Assembly (NCBI GenBank): GCA_021927905.1
Contig: BLLK01000075.1
Span: 62,001-126,000 of the forward strand
Source: Chaetoceros tenuissimus
Taxonomy: Eukaryota; Bacillariophyta; Thalassiosirophyceae; Chaetocerotales; Chaetocerotaceae
DNA length: 64,000 nt
Direction of reading: 5' to 3'
Part shown: positions 1 to 10,302 of the stretch, in pieces
How the letters are laid out: each line of letters starts with the position of its first letter
How positions within the stretch are numbered: position 1 is the stretch's first letter
Notes under the pieces: model-generated
What the model saw: only the letters and a program-made list of their open reading frames with translations
Databases searched by the model: none
What the model was told of the DNA's origin: nothing
Program-made: the position numbers and the translations under genes

Positions 1-1053
1 AATCATCATCAATGCTTGAAGGAACATGCAAGAATAGATTACAACGTCTACCAACGTCAGGTGCGAGATCTCTGGCATCATGGTGGTTGTCACAAATTTG
101 AACGCCACAGTAGTCAGTACCAAAGTGAAGACTGCTGCTTGGCGATCTCCAAGATCTTCCGGAGGTAATGCATAGGTAGCAAATGAGAGAAAACCAACTA
201 AAGTCATGATAGCCATGACGTTCCATAATACAAAGTTTGGTTTGCGCTGTACAGTCAATGCCAAATATGCTCTACAGTATCGCGCACCGGTTGCTGACTC
301 TGCAGCTTTCGACAGAAGTGGAAGTGAATCTTCATCCCAGTCATTACGATACGATAATAATCGTGGTGCTTTCAATTCAAATGTCTGACTAATGAATGAC
401 TGTGAAGATATTTGTGTCGGCTTCTCTTTATCAAACGATAGTGCCACTTTTGTATGATCCCATCTACTCGTCACTCCAATGTGTAAATGTTGATAATCGA
501 ATGGGAAGTCATTCATTTCATATCCTTCATGAAATATCCCTTTAATTCTTTTGCATTGCATCACTATAACTTTATCACCCTCATAATTCTCGATATCACA
601 AGGTTTCAAAGAGACATCATAGGATGCAGATACATCATTATTGACCGCAAAGACTCGATACCACTCTTCTTTATCTGTGTCATCTTCTTCAAATAAATTT
701 GTGAATCGAAGCTGTGGATCCCAAGGAAGCATTTCTTTCTTGAAACTCTCTTCTTTCTCAAAACTCTTTTCCTGTTTCTCTAAAAGTTTCTTCATCTTTT
801 CAACGAGATTTTGTGTATCTTCTTCCCACGAAGCATATAAATTAAACCTGACACTAAAGCGCTGGTTGATGATATCCAACTCATTGATATTCCAAACAAA
901 GAATGATAGCCTGACCTCTCTTCTTTGCTGCTCAGTGCCACCCGTGAAAGTATTGTGCAATTCATATACAAAATGCCCATTTGTAGCTTCATCTTCAGAC
1001 ACAGGAGTTGCTACTCGTGTAGTTTTGCGATTGTTGTGCTTCCTCAAACCCAT
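1..1053 (-). CDS. Pentameric ligand-gated ion channel (Cys-loop superfamily), 3' end outside window
   Basis: The minus-strand frame is open from the ATG at 1053 to base 1 (351 codons, no stop), so the gene is partial. It reads as a pentameric ligand-gated ion channel. A beta-rich extracellular domain comes first, with a 'VRLSFFVWNINELD' strand near residue 47 and a 'YEMNDFPFDYQ' segment around residue 190 matching the FPFDxQ loop of the family. Transmembrane helices M1 ('NVMAIMTLVGFLSF'), M2 ('AAVFTLVLTTVAFKFVTT') and the start of M3 ('HLTLVDVVIYSCMFLQ') follow. The loop lacks the flanking cysteine pair of animal receptors, as in prokaryotic relatives. I see no N-terminal signal peptide. A TAA lies directly before the ATG, so the start is fixed unless an upstream exon exists. 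Ligand and ion selectivity cannot be told. Confidence 0.8.
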   Translation of the reverse strand, partial: MGLRKHNNRKTTRVATPVSEDEATNGHFVYELHNTFTGGTEQQRREVRLSFFVWNINELDIINQRFSVRFNLYASWEEDTQNLVEKMKKLLEKQEKSFEKEESFKKEMLPWDPQLRFTNLFEEDDTDKEEWYRVFAVNNDVSASYDVSLKPCDIENYEGDKVIVMQCKRIKGIFHEGYEMNDFPFDYQHLHIGVTSRWDHTKVALSFDKEKPTQISSQSFISQTFELKAPRLLSYRNDWDEDSLPLLSKAAESATGARYCRAYLALTVQRKPNFVLWNVMAIMTLVGFLSFATYALPPEDLGDRQAAVFTLVLTTVAFKFVTTTMMPEISHLTLVDVVIYSCMFLQALMMI

Positions 1054-1173
1054 TTAAAGATTTAGAATTGGCTCTTTTAAGTCGCTCTTGCATAAGAAGT
1101 TTGCAGGTGCCTTGGCTTCTTCAAACTTCTGATCAAACTGCAGATTTGCGTTTTCAGTTTTAGCGATTTTCAT
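1054..1173 (-). other. Upstream ORF abutting the ion-channel start
   Basis: A 39-codon ATG-initiated ORF (starts 'MKIAKTENANLQF') ends in TAA immediately before, and in the same frame as, the ATG of the channel gene. The frame stays open a further ~30 codons upstream of its ATG. It may be a uORF affecting translation, or part of a longer coding exon interrupted by one stop. No homology is recognised. Confidence 0.35.
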
Positions 1174-1540
1174 AAGAGTTTCATAGCTTTCCACTGCGGG
1201 ACTGGGATGATAAAGAAGAAGGAGAAAGAGGAGCGGAAAAGAGGGAGATTCCTCATTTCTAATGGCTAGAACGAGTAGCTACTAAAGAGGCGAAAGTGAA
1301 AATGCATACGTACGTACATCGTAAAAATTGAAGTTCGTTTTGCTGACGTGTAATTTAAACTGTCTATGTTAGCTGTAAAAAGGGAGAAATAGGCCATTTT
1401 ATATTCTCTTTGCATTTCGGAGAAACAAATCAAAAATTGCATTGCACAGAAGTTGAAAAGTTGAAAATACAAACCTTGAGCTATCAGCCATACAATAGTT
1501 TCACCGATAATTGAAATAAGTAGAGTTTATTGTTATCGAC
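1174..1540. other. Divergent intergenic region
   Basis: This separates the minus-strand ion-channel gene from the plus-strand transporter, so it should contain both promoters. I see no TATA box or other element I can support, and only short chance ORFs. Confidence 0.4.
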
Positions 1541-3171
1541 ATGATCAACTTTACACCGCTTGAAAGCACTTTAGGAGGAGCTATTATAGGTAAGTTACTA
1601 CTATTTGTTGTAGAAAATGCATCAAAAGTATTCTTCAATATATTCTCCGATGACAAGGCTAGCCCCAAAGCTATCAAGGAGCCAAAATACGTTCGAACCT
1701 TGAAATAACCTTTTCATACACCATATCGCTCACGTGCCTTCTTTTTCTAGGTATTGCTGCTGCCATACTGCTACTTGGAAATGGTGACATACTAGGATGC
1801 TCAGGAATAGTCTCCTCCTTATTTCTAAAACCCAAAGAAACTCTCTCATCTCAAAACATTTGGAAGTTTGTACATCTAGGAACCTTCCTATTGACTTCCA
1901 CCCTTTATCATTTCTTTATACTACGGCAAGATTCATCAGCTTACGCAGTTCCAACAGTAGGAACTGTTCGCGTCCCAAATACTCTGGCTCACATCATCGG
2001 AGGTTTCCTAGTAGGAATTGGAACAAGACTTGGAAACGGATGTACTTCTGGACATGGAATCTGTGGCCTAGCGAGATTCTCCAAGAGATCATTTGCAGCA
2101 GTCATGACATTCATGTTTACTGGAATAGCATCTGGTTCTTTCTTTGACAAGGTTGAAATCTTTAGTGCCCCTGATGATGATTTATCATGGATCCCAAATG
2201 GTATTTCAACTCCATTTGCATTATCAGTTGCGATTCTTTTTGCTCTTGGCGCCGCTATCGCTTTATCAAAATCCTACTTTGCAAATCAAACTGTTGATAA
2301 TGTCAAGGATATAGATATGAATGTCAAGGATAAACAGGACGATACATCTGAATCAAATGCAAGAGATTCATATCCTGAATCAATACAGGAACAAGCATCG
2401 TTTGTAGATGTTGCAATCATTGACAGTAATGATCATACTCCTACGAAAGCGCAAGAAGATGAACAGTCGCAGATGAGTACTTTTGATATGGTAAAATCTT
2501 TATTCATTGGTACTTTGAAAGATGAAGAAGTCAAGAAAGCAGAGGCGAGAACCTCGCAAGTTTCAGATCTAGAATTAGGAACAAGAAAAACAGATCCTTC
2601 ACCACAACCAATGGTAGAGGACTTTCCAGATGATATTGCAATAGATATCATTGAAGATCGCAAATCAACCAAAAAGAGCAACGGACTGCAGCCCCAACGC
2701 AACATCAGTCTACGAAAGAATATCTTTGGTGCTCTATCTGGTATTCTATTCGCATTAGGATTAGCAATATCAGGCATGATCAAACAATACAAGGTAATTT
2801 CTTTCCTCGACATTGTATCCTTCCAAAATTGGGACCCATCCTTAGCTTTTGTCATGGGAGGAGGTTTCGTGATTTCGTTCGCATCCTATCAATACGTGAA
2901 GGATCATGGAATTATTAATAATGAAAAGGCCATGTCTTGCCCTCCTCTTCTAAGCAAACAATGTAGTTTCAATGTACCAACAAGCGCTACGATTGATGCA
3001 CAGCTTATTGTTGGAAGTGCATTATTTGGAATGGGTTGGGGAATAGCAGGATTCTGTCCTGGACCAGCATTATATGCTTTTGCAGCTGGTATGCCAAAGG
3101 CAATGATGTACTGGTGGCCAAGTAATATCATAGGTACAATTCTCGGTGAATTATTGAGTGGTTATTTTTAG
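1541..3171 (+). CDS. YeeE/YedE-family sulfur-compound transporter, copy 1 (two exons)
   Basis: Exons 1541..1589 and 1751..3171 give 489 aa. The 161-nt intron (1590-1750) starts GTAAGT, ends TTCTAG and splits a Gly codon. Multi-spanning membrane protein of the YeeE/YedE (DUF395, TsuA-like) family, whose bacterial members import thiosulfate and related sulfur compounds. Diagnostic segments are 'GNGDILGCSGI' near the N-terminus, the conserved cysteine motif 'GNGCTSGHGICGLARF', and 'GFCPGPALYAFAAG' near the C-terminus. Two YeeE-like halves are joined by a long acidic, hydrophilic loop of roughly 130 residues, the longest of the three copies here. An in-frame stop upstream fixes the start. Copy 2 follows in tandem at 3679 and copy 3 is at 12320-13560. 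Substrate and membrane location are inferred from the family only. Confidence 0.85.
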
Positions 3172-3678
3172 GTTGTTTTCAGGCACTGAATGACACACAT
3201 GATACACCGAATGAATATATTACATGTTATGTCTTAGTTATTTCTTAGAATAGATAGTAAACATCATTATTACATTAAAGGTGCATAGAATGATTCAACA
3301 TGTACTTCGGAATAATACGCATCAAAGCATACAATTAAAAAAAAATAAACATTCCGTAATTCTCAATTTCGTACCACTTCTTTAGATTGTTCCGCTTACG
3401 TCACGATTATATGTCTTGACACGACTTTGCTACTATTTTCCCGATCATTTTCCTTCCTTTGTCTACGAAAAATCTGGAATCATCGTCATACGTTAGATTG
3501 TATGCAATACGTCGGACAATCGGACGAATAACACAAACCATCAATCATTGAAGAGGAGGAAGGAATGGCATTTACTGCATACAATAGACCGTTGCTTTCA
3601 GACCTAAGATTGACACATCCTCTCCAGCCACGAATACATAATTTCACCGAAGAACTTGAAATTGACTACATCTCTATC
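3172..3678. other. Intergenic region between tandem transporter genes
   Basis: About 500 nt holding the 3' end of copy 1 and the promoter of copy 2. It contains one TTACGTCAC CRE-like core near 3395. An upstream ATG at 3565 is in frame with the copy-2 ATG at 3679 with no stop between, so a 38-residue N-terminal extension is possible. Confidence 0.4.
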
Positions 3679-5082
3679 ATGATTAACTTCCAACCACTTG
3701 AAAGCATTCTTGGAGGAGGTCTACTTGGTAAGTAGAAATAAATATGAGGAGTGACAGGAGCTTTTGGAGTCTGTGAGGAGAAAAGAGATTGTCGCTCTTG
3801 CTGAGGACGACAGCAATAGACGAAATATGAAGCTAGGCAGGTCGTTTTATCTTCACTTCCAGTTTCATATAACATTTCCTAACGTTATATCATTATAAAG
3901 AAAAATAACAAAGAAGCTAACAATGAATTCTTCTTCCTCTTTACAGGACTTGCTTCAGCAATATTACTTTTAGGAAGCGGTGATATTCTTGGATGCTCAG
4001 GAATCGTATCATCACTCATCCTCAAACCCAAAGAGGCAATCGCAACCACTGCAAGATGGAAGTTTGTACATCTCGGAGCATTCCTATTGACTTCGACTCT
4101 ATATCACTTCTTCATTCTCAAGCAAGATATATCAGCCTATGTCGTACCAACTCCAGGTACGATTCGAGTACCAAATACTTTGGCATATGTCGTTGGTGGC
4201 TTTCTTTTAGGATTTGGTACAAAACTTGGAGCAGGATGTACTTCCGGACATGGAATCTGTGGTCTTGCGAGATTCTCCAAGAGATCATTTGCAGCAGTCA
4301 TGACATTCATGGCGACAGGTGTTGCTACTTCTTCTACCTTTGACGTAGTGGCAATATTCAGTGCACCCGATGATGATTTGAGTTGGGCACCGAATGATAT
4401 TTCCATTCCATGTTCACTTGCGATTGTTACCTTGTTTGCAGTTTGTGGTGCCATGGCATTTGGACATTCGGTCTTTGTCAAGACTTTTCATATTGGTGAA
4501 GAGATACAGAATGATCCTGAAGCTGCTGCTGAATCATCCAATGTAGATGATATTGAAAAGTTTGACGATGAAAATAAAGAACGTCAAGATGCTTCCATTG
4601 AAGATGCAAGAAATATTGGACTACGTAAAAATATCTTTGGTGCTTTATCGGGTGCAATCTTTGCAGCTGGTCTTGGGCTCGCTGGAATGATTAAGCAATA
4701 CAAGGTTATTTCGTTCCTCAACATTGTAGACTTTAAGAACTGGGACCCATCTCTAGCTTTTGTCATGGGAGGAGGTCTTGCCATTTCCTTTCTTTCTTAT
4801 CAATATGTGGAAGGTCATGGAGTCATTTTTAAAACAAAAGCTATGGCTACTCCTCCACTCTTGAATAAAAAGTGTAGCTTCAATGTTCCTACCAAGTCTG
4901 CTCTTGATGCACAGCTTATCGTTGGAAGTGCATTATTTGGAATTGGATGGGCTATTGGAGGATTTTGTCCTGGTCCAGCATTGTATGCTTTTGCAGCGGG
5001 TATGCCAAAAGCAATGATTTACTGGTGGCCTTGCAATATTGTTGGAACTATCCTTGCTGAAATTGTCAGCAAATATATGTAA
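3679..5082 (+). CDS. YeeE/YedE-family sulfur-compound transporter, copy 2 (two exons)
   Basis: Exons 3679..3727 and 3947..5082 give 394 aa. The 219-nt intron begins GTAAGT, ends TTACAG and sits at exactly the same codon position and phase as in the other two copies. The protein carries the family hallmarks 'GSGDILGCSGI', 'GAGCTSGHGICGLARF' and 'GFCPGPALYAFAAG' on a multi-pass membrane scaffold, with a shorter acidic central loop (about 45 residues) than copy 1. Start choice: the residues 'MINFQPLESILGGGLLG' match the first exons of copies 1 and 3, so 3679 is preferred over the in-frame ATG at 3565. Tandem arrangement with copy 1 points to local duplication. Transport of thiosulfate-like compounds is inferred from the family. 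Confidence 0.85.
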
Positions 5083-5505
5083 CTGTGGAAAGTGAACATT
5101 GTTTTGAATGTTTTTCGTGGATATTTATTCATAAGATAAAACAGAGTTATGAAAAATGTATAGGTACCGTGGCTATGGAGAGGTGGCTATGGAGAGTAAA
5201 TATTACTTATAAATTTGATCATAAGATAAAAGGGAATAATGAAATGGTTTACTTTATTATTTTCGTAAAAGTGGAACGGTCGCAAATACAAAGATATGGG
5301 ACTAAAATAATCGAAGAATACAAAAGAAAGCGATCTTCAAATTTGAAAAAAATCGCTGAATCATCAAGAATTAAACATCTTTGAAGAAGTATAATACGAA
5401 TAGTTTCATAGAGAAGAAGAACATACACATGTAAAATTTGACTTCTTTGCAGCAAGACTTATAAAAAACAAAAAGAACATTTTAGCAACCCACTACTATA
5501 TTAAA
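5083..5505. other. Intergenic region with a short tandem repeat
   Basis: About 420 nt of AT-rich sequence. A perfect 14-bp tandem repeat (GTGGCTATGGAGAG twice, 5169-5196) is present. No supported gene. Confidence 0.4.
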
Positions 5506-6509
5506 ATGAAGTCAAGTCTAATTGCGTCTTTCATCTTCACCCAAATCGTAAGCTGTGCTTGGGCACAATTTGACAACATGTTCACTTCTTCCAATAGTCT
5601 TGTCCTTTACATAACATTACACAGTCAAACCTCATGGACTGGACAAATATTGTTACATTTCTCAATGCAGCGTCTACAACCAAAGAAGCTTTGTCTGGAG
5701 GCACTTCATCTTTCTATGAAACATACAAGACAGACTCTGGGATCATAGGTCTTACATTAACTGGTTTTAGTTTTTCTTCTATCTCGACTGGGATGTGTCC
5801 AAAAGAAAGTACTTCATTCACCGAAATGATTGCCTCTTCAGTCGCATTGGAGAGAGATAGCGTCAAAAAGAATACTGACGATGCTAGAAGCCAAGCATTG
5901 GCAGTGATTTATGATGGCTTTGTCAAGTTTTTGTCTAGTACTGCTTCTTTTAATGATGACCTCATGGCAAGTCTAGATCTATGGAGACTGCATTCTCACT
6001 GTTACTTTGTGCTTGAGGAGCCCTTGGTAGTAAATGGGACCATGTTGGAGCCAACCATTGACAAATGTATCTCAAATGAGGCTTCTGTCATTATTCAATA
6101 TCTTGAGGAAGATCGAAACAACGATCTGACTGTGCTTTCAATGTTTATCCAATTGAGTAGTTGCGGAGTCAACAAGGATAACATTAGCTCTCCTCAAAAG
6201 TGGCGTTTGGAATCAATCCAATCTTTTACTGGAACTGTCAATAAGGGGTTGGTGCCTTTTTCGACCATTGAAAAGAAGCTCGAAGGACGACTCGATTTAT
6301 TTGCTCAAAACACAGAACCTTTATCTGTCCCTCCAATGAACTCAATGGAAATAGTAACTGACTTGACAGCAGGGAACTGTCCAAGAGAGCATTGTGGAAA
6401 GAAAGGAGGGGGTAGCTCTAACGAGACAAATGGGGCAGTCTCAAAAGATTTTGGTAAAGGAATTGTCATGTCTTTACTCTTTGCATTGCTATTGACAATT
6501 CTCGTCTAA
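5506..6509 (+). CDS. Secreted or GPI-anchored surface protein of unknown function (probable intron)
   Basis: Two overlapping frames are best joined by a 77-nt intron at 5548-5624 (donor GTAAGC, acceptor ACACAG after a pyrimidine-rich tract). This gives exons 5506..5547 and 5625..6509 and a 308-aa product. The C-terminus has a small-residue-rich stretch ('KKGGGSSNETNGA') followed by a hydrophobic end ('IVMSLLFALLLTILV'), the layout of a GPI-anchor signal. Several cysteines suit an extracellular protein. No domain is recognised. Oddly, the unspliced reading encodes a better signal peptide ('MKSSLIASFIFTQIVSCAWA') but then runs out of frame with the body. Either the first exon differs from my model, the intron is alternatively used, or there is an indel near 5600. 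Confidence 0.6.
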
Positions 6510-6590
6510 GCCGGTGGCTAAAAGAGTCTCGTTGCAGCAGCAAGACGCAGAGCTTCTATTGCAGTAAAACAACAATAACATAAAGGGATT

Positions 6591-7736
6591 TTATTTAAGT
6601 AAAGCATTAACCTTTTCTGCTATGTCATGTCCAAGTAAATCATATCCTTTTGGCGAAGGGTGCAAAAAGTCATACATGAGTTCCTGATTAATCACAGCTT
6701 TCTTTTTCTTTCCGCTATGCTCTATGCCAATATCATTTTCAACTCCATTCTGAAAGAATAAATGATTTGCATCAAAATATTCTACATTATCATGATTCTC
6801 AGCGTATTCCTTCAAACTGCGATTAATATCAAGTATGGCACTATACAGTTCCGGCAAATACTTTTTACTACTCACTTTCTTGCCTTTGTATGGGTCTCCA
6901 TTTTTCGCAAAAGATCTAGGAAGTAAAGCATTCAAAACTATAGCAGATCCAGGATGTCGCTTTCTAATCTCCAAAACATTCCTTAATATTCCAAGAACAA
7001 CAGCATCGGGACTACACCAAGTATTTCCCAAGTCATTTGTTCCAATCAACATCCAAAAGATTGGAGATTGAAGAGTATCCGGCAGCTCACCGTTTTGCAT
7101 TCTCCACAGCAGATTGACAGAAGTATCCCCTGAAATACCCATGGCAATACCTACTCTCTTTTCATTGTCAAAATATTTTTTGAATATCTTGAGACTACCT
7201 TCTTTTCTTCCATTGTGAAAACCATACGAAGTTCCAAGCCATCCTTCCGTGATACTATCTCCATAGAAAACAACATCTATCTTGTGTTTGCTCATGTCGA
7301 CTATTCGCTCTTTATTCATGTGTGAAGCTTTCAACCAATGTCTTCTACCCTGACGATCTTTAGCTTTGAGTGGATAATCACATTTACAATATTTCTTCAT
7401 ACCCGGAAAACATAAATGAGCACCAGGTAACTCTTCATATGCATCTTTTAAATCTTGAAGTGATGAAATATTGGAATAATCAAGTAAGACTCGAGCGTTC
7501 TTGGCATGTTTTTGAGTAGAAAGTATTTGATATTGCCGATGAATGGATTGAGAAATTATGAATAATATGAATACAGTGAGTAGTTGATTTCGTTTATTGT
7601 ACATGATCCATATCTGAACTCTCTGAATAAAATGAGACAAAGATCTTTGTTTCTTCTTTTCTCTTCTTCTGCTAGAAGCAGGTTCAGTTGTGTCAAGGGC
7701 AAGTGGTGCTATTTCATGATTAAGAGGAGACGGCAT
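6591..7736 (-). CDS. Membrane-anchored SGNH/GDSL hydrolase
   Basis: 381 aa in one exon. A basic N-terminal region (about residues 22-50, 'SSRRREKKKQR') precedes one transmembrane helix near 51-63 ('QLLTVFILFIISQS'), which suggests a type II (Golgi/secretory) membrane protein with a lumenal enzyme. The catalytic signature is complete: block I 'FYGDSITEGW' (Ser161), block II glycine in 'GISGDTS' (about 203), block III 'IGTND' (Asn234) and block V 'DFLHPSPKGY' (Asp356/His359). The catalytic part resembles PAF-acetylhydrolase-like SGNH esterases, but the acyl substrate cannot be predicted. A perfect TGACGTCA site lies about 130 bp upstream of the ATG. Confidence 0.85.
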   Translation of the reverse strand: MPSPLNHEIAPLALDTTEPASSRRREKKKQRSLSHFIQRVQIWIMYNKRNQLLTVFILFIISQSIHRQYQILSTQKHAKNARVLLDYSNISSLQDLKDAYEELPGAHLCFPGMKKYCKCDYPLKAKDRQGRRHWLKASHMNKERIVDMSKHKIDVVFYGDSITEGWLGTSYGFHNGRKEGSLKIFKKYFDNEKRVGIAMGISGDTSVNLLWRMQNGELPDTLQSPIFWMLIGTNDLGNTWCSPDAVVLGILRNVLEIRKRHPGSAIVLNALLPRSFAKNGDPYKGKKVSSKKYLPELYSAILDINRSLKEYAENHDNVEYFDANHLFFQNGVENDIGIEHSGKKKKAVINQELMYDFLHPSPKGYDLLGHDIAEKVNALLK

Positions 7737-7868
7737 GTTATTTGATCAGCTGGCTTATGCGAGAAAGCTAGTTATGTTAAATGCAGTATCGCTTCTTGGT
7801 AAATAATAGTTGCCTATCATCTATGTTGTTTGTGCGTGTGGGCTCATCCATGTTTGTAGAACATGTGT

Positions 7869-7876
7869 TGACGTCA
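7869..7876. promoter_or_regulatory. CRE-like palindrome TGACGTCA
   Basis: A perfect TGACGTCA 133 bp upstream of the SGNH hydrolase ATG. In Phaeodactylum, TGACGT-type CCRE elements bound by bZIP factors drive CO2/cAMP-responsive genes. A role here is inference from sequence and position. Confidence 0.35.
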
Positions 7877-7992
7877 TCATAGATAATTTAGCTCATGTAA
7901 TATTTATTCTTTTTATAATAAAGATTTACTAGACTACTCCAAGTCATACAAAGAAATGATTTGGTAACATCTCTAGACTTGAATATTTATAA

Positions 7993-8889
7993 TTATTCTT
8001 TGGTAGTTATAGCAATCATTGGCACTGGCCAAATTTCATCTGGAAAATCATCTTGCCATCGCACCATTTCTTTCTTGTCTTGATTCGTAACTATCCTTAA
8101 TCCAGCTTCTTCTATCAAGGCTCTTATATATTGATATGATCGTGTGATATCTCCATCTGTTTTATCTGAATCAAAAGCTAGCTCGTTACATGTGTTATCT
8201 TTCATGACAATGACACCTCCCTTTTTCAAAGATTTTCCCATTCTATATAAAAAGTTGACTAAATCCCAATCCGTAAGATAGGCTATACACCATTGTATCC
8301 AAACAATATCATATGTATTTGGTTCAGGATTGAATTCTTGCAAACCTTGACATATGAAATTACATTTCGTAGCTTCTTCTTCTCCGATATACGTAGGAGC
8401 AGCTTGCATTAACCTTGGACTCGTCTCTACCAAATCACATCGTTGCATTCCAAATGGTAAAAAGAGACCTTTGGATACTCTCCCGATACCAGCACCGCAT
8501 TCACAACTTGACAATTGATTTTCATGTCTTCGTTTTGACATTTCAGGTGATGCTTGTATTAGATTCTCAAGAAATATTTTGGAAGCTGCCAAGTCTCTCT
8601 CTGATAAATGTTCAAAGCCACCAAGCATACCGTCTATTGTAGCCTGTACATTCTCCTCTGTTTCCCAATACAAATGAGACTTGTTGTACCATTTTTCACT
8701 GCTTGATAAATCTGTTTCCTCGTCTAATAAAAATCCATTTCTTGTCCATAGTTCCTGAATATCTTCGTACTCTCGTCCCTCTGAATCTTTTCCACTATAG
8801 ACTTGAAACTTTTTCGTCAGATAATCCTGGAGTCTATGAATGAGATCTCGGCGAGATTTTGTATCGTTGGCTATTGGTTCATCGCTCAT
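7993..8889 (-). CDS. Alpha-N-terminal protein methyltransferase (NTMT1/METTL11A type)
   Basis: The AdoMet-dependent methyltransferase core carries 'CECGAGIGRVSKG' (motif I). It also has the NTMT1 hallmarks 'VQATIDGMLGGFEHLS', 'DIVWIQWCIAYLTD' and 'LKKGGVIVMKDN'. NTMT1 enzymes methylate the alpha-amino group of N-terminal Xaa-Pro-Lys proteins in nucleus and cytosol. The frame is open to an ATG at 8949 (318 aa), but I prefer the internal ATG at 8889 ('MSDEPIANDTKSRRD', 298 aa), because the intervening residues are not domain-like. At about 300 aa it is longer than human NTMT1 (223 aa) because of an N-terminal extension of some 75 residues. Single exon, intact. Confidence 0.85.
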   Translation of the reverse strand: MSDEPIANDTKSRRDLIHRLQDYLTKKFQVYSGKDSEGREYEDIQELWTRNGFLLDEETDLSSSEKWYNKSHLYWETEENVQATIDGMLGGFEHLSERDLAASKIFLENLIQASPEMSKRRHENQLSSCECGAGIGRVSKGLFLPFGMQRCDLVETSPRLMQAAPTYIGEEEATKCNFICQGLQEFNPEPNTYDIVWIQWCIAYLTDWDLVNFLYRMGKSLKKGGVIVMKDNTCNELAFDSDKTDGDITRSYQYIRALIEEAGLRIVTNQDKKEMVRWQDDFPDEIWPVPMIAITTKE

Positions 8890-9150
8890 CGTGTCTTCAA
8901 TTTTAATTAAATGCCTGTATTTTTTGTGGATAGAAAAATGAATGAACAAAGAACAAAAAGCCGAGGAGAAAATGAATGGTGCTTGAAGTAGTTCATGTAT
9001 GGCTATCCAAAGTAGCCATGAACAAAAGATGTCACGTTTGGGTTTAGGCTTCTCAAAATTCCATCAAGCCCGCATCTTTTCACCATAATAAAATGAAAGA
9101 ATATACTTTGAAGACAAGAGCTAGAGATAATTCACAAATCTATTCACTCA

Positions 9151-9684
9151 ATGAAGGTTACCTATTCTATTGTCTTTCTTATCCTTTTCTTTCTGGGATG
9201 TAGTGAGGGGAGAGACCTCAAAAAGAAAAGCCGCAACCACAGAAAGAGCAACAAGAAGTGTGATGGGTCAGCACTGCATGGAACGTGGCAGTATTTTTCT
9301 CAAGGATCCGGTGCCCTTTACACTGTCCTCATTTCTTGTAGTGATGATACACCTACTTGTACGTTTTTCTTGGGTGGTTCAGGAATCTGTACACGAATTG
9401 GAACGATCGATGAAAGCGCTTTTGGAGTAAATGAGGATGGACATTGCCAATTTGGATATGAGGACGACGAGCAAATGAATGTTGTACTTTCTCCAAGTCC
9501 TGGCGTTGATTCTGCAAATTATGACAAGGACTTATGCGGTGATTTTGAAGATGTAGCTGTGCAGCTTGATAGGGGAGTAAGAGGCATACAGATTCATAAG
9601 AACCTTTGGCATCTCTACTTTAGTCGTGATGAAGAGTTGGCAAATTATGTTCTTGGACCTCGTCATCTTATTCGAAATCCTTGA
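9151..9684 (+). CDS. Small secreted cysteine-containing protein, unknown function
   Basis: 177 aa with a clear signal peptide ('YSIVFLILFFLGCSEG'), then a basic linker ('RDLKKKSRNHRKSNKK') and a compact domain starting 'CDGSALHGTWQYF', with six cysteines in the mature part. The 'LHGTW' opening and alternating strands could suit a small beta-barrel, but that is only an impression and no family is recognised. Codon usage and a clean start and stop support a real gene. The adjacent genes are transcribed from the other strand. Confidence 0.6.
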   Translation: MKVTYSIVFLILFFLGCSEGRDLKKKSRNHRKSNKKCDGSALHGTWQYFSQGSGALYTVLISCSDDTPTCTFFLGGSGICTRIGTIDESAFGVNEDGHCQFGYEDDEQMNVVLSPSPGVDSANYDKDLCGDFEDVAVQLDRGVRGIQIHKNLWHLYFSRDEELANYVLGPRHLIRNP

Positions 9685-10302
9685 AGATAGCGCAGGTTTC
9701 GCTTGCAATGTATAGTGTGAATTAAAGCATTCATTATAGCGATTTGTTTCGTTTGACTGTGGTCATCAGTTCTCTTTTAAAAATAAATAATTCATTTGGC
9801 AACAGAGTCCGAAGAGTGTACAAAATACAGCATTCCCATCATATACCTCAATGATGATGTCACGAAGTGGCATCATTTGAATTTGCGCATTTTCCAAGTC
9901 ACACCAGTACTTCTTTCGTCATAGAGAAGACAACCTCTGATTCTCGCCGTATCTTTGCAACAATGTTCTCATGTCTGAGTCAATAATGATTGATCGTTAC
10001 TGGGTGTGTTTTTATTTGCGATAGAAGGGCAATCATTACTTATGAAATATCTGGTTTGCAGACCTGCCTATTGTAATGATTACAAACTGAATTCAGAGAT
10101 GAAATCATAAATAGCTATGCAACATAGCCAATGAAAAGAAATGTCATTGCTAGATCAATTTTTTGAAAAAACATTTCCTATTGTCTAAACGTATACCTAA
10201 CGTTATTACTTCTTCAAAACAAAACATGCTCTTTCTTGAAAAAGAACTGTATTTTTTGCAGAGGATGAGTCTACTTCTTCATTCTCCTTTGCAATAATTG
10301 CA
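9685..10302. other. Gene-free stretch
   Basis: About 620 nt between the 3' end of the small secreted protein gene and the 3' end of the GPCR-like gene. No ORF, RNA gene or repeat that I can support. Confidence 0.4.

Noticed and set aside
641-1057. 138-codon plus-strand ORF over the ion channel
   Set aside because: It lies antisense to the continuous channel frame and has low-complexity, shadow-like composition.
1684-1700. 'GTTCGAACCT' resembling a tRNA B box
   Set aside because: No matching A box or cloverleaf around it, and it lies inside the intron of transporter copy 1.
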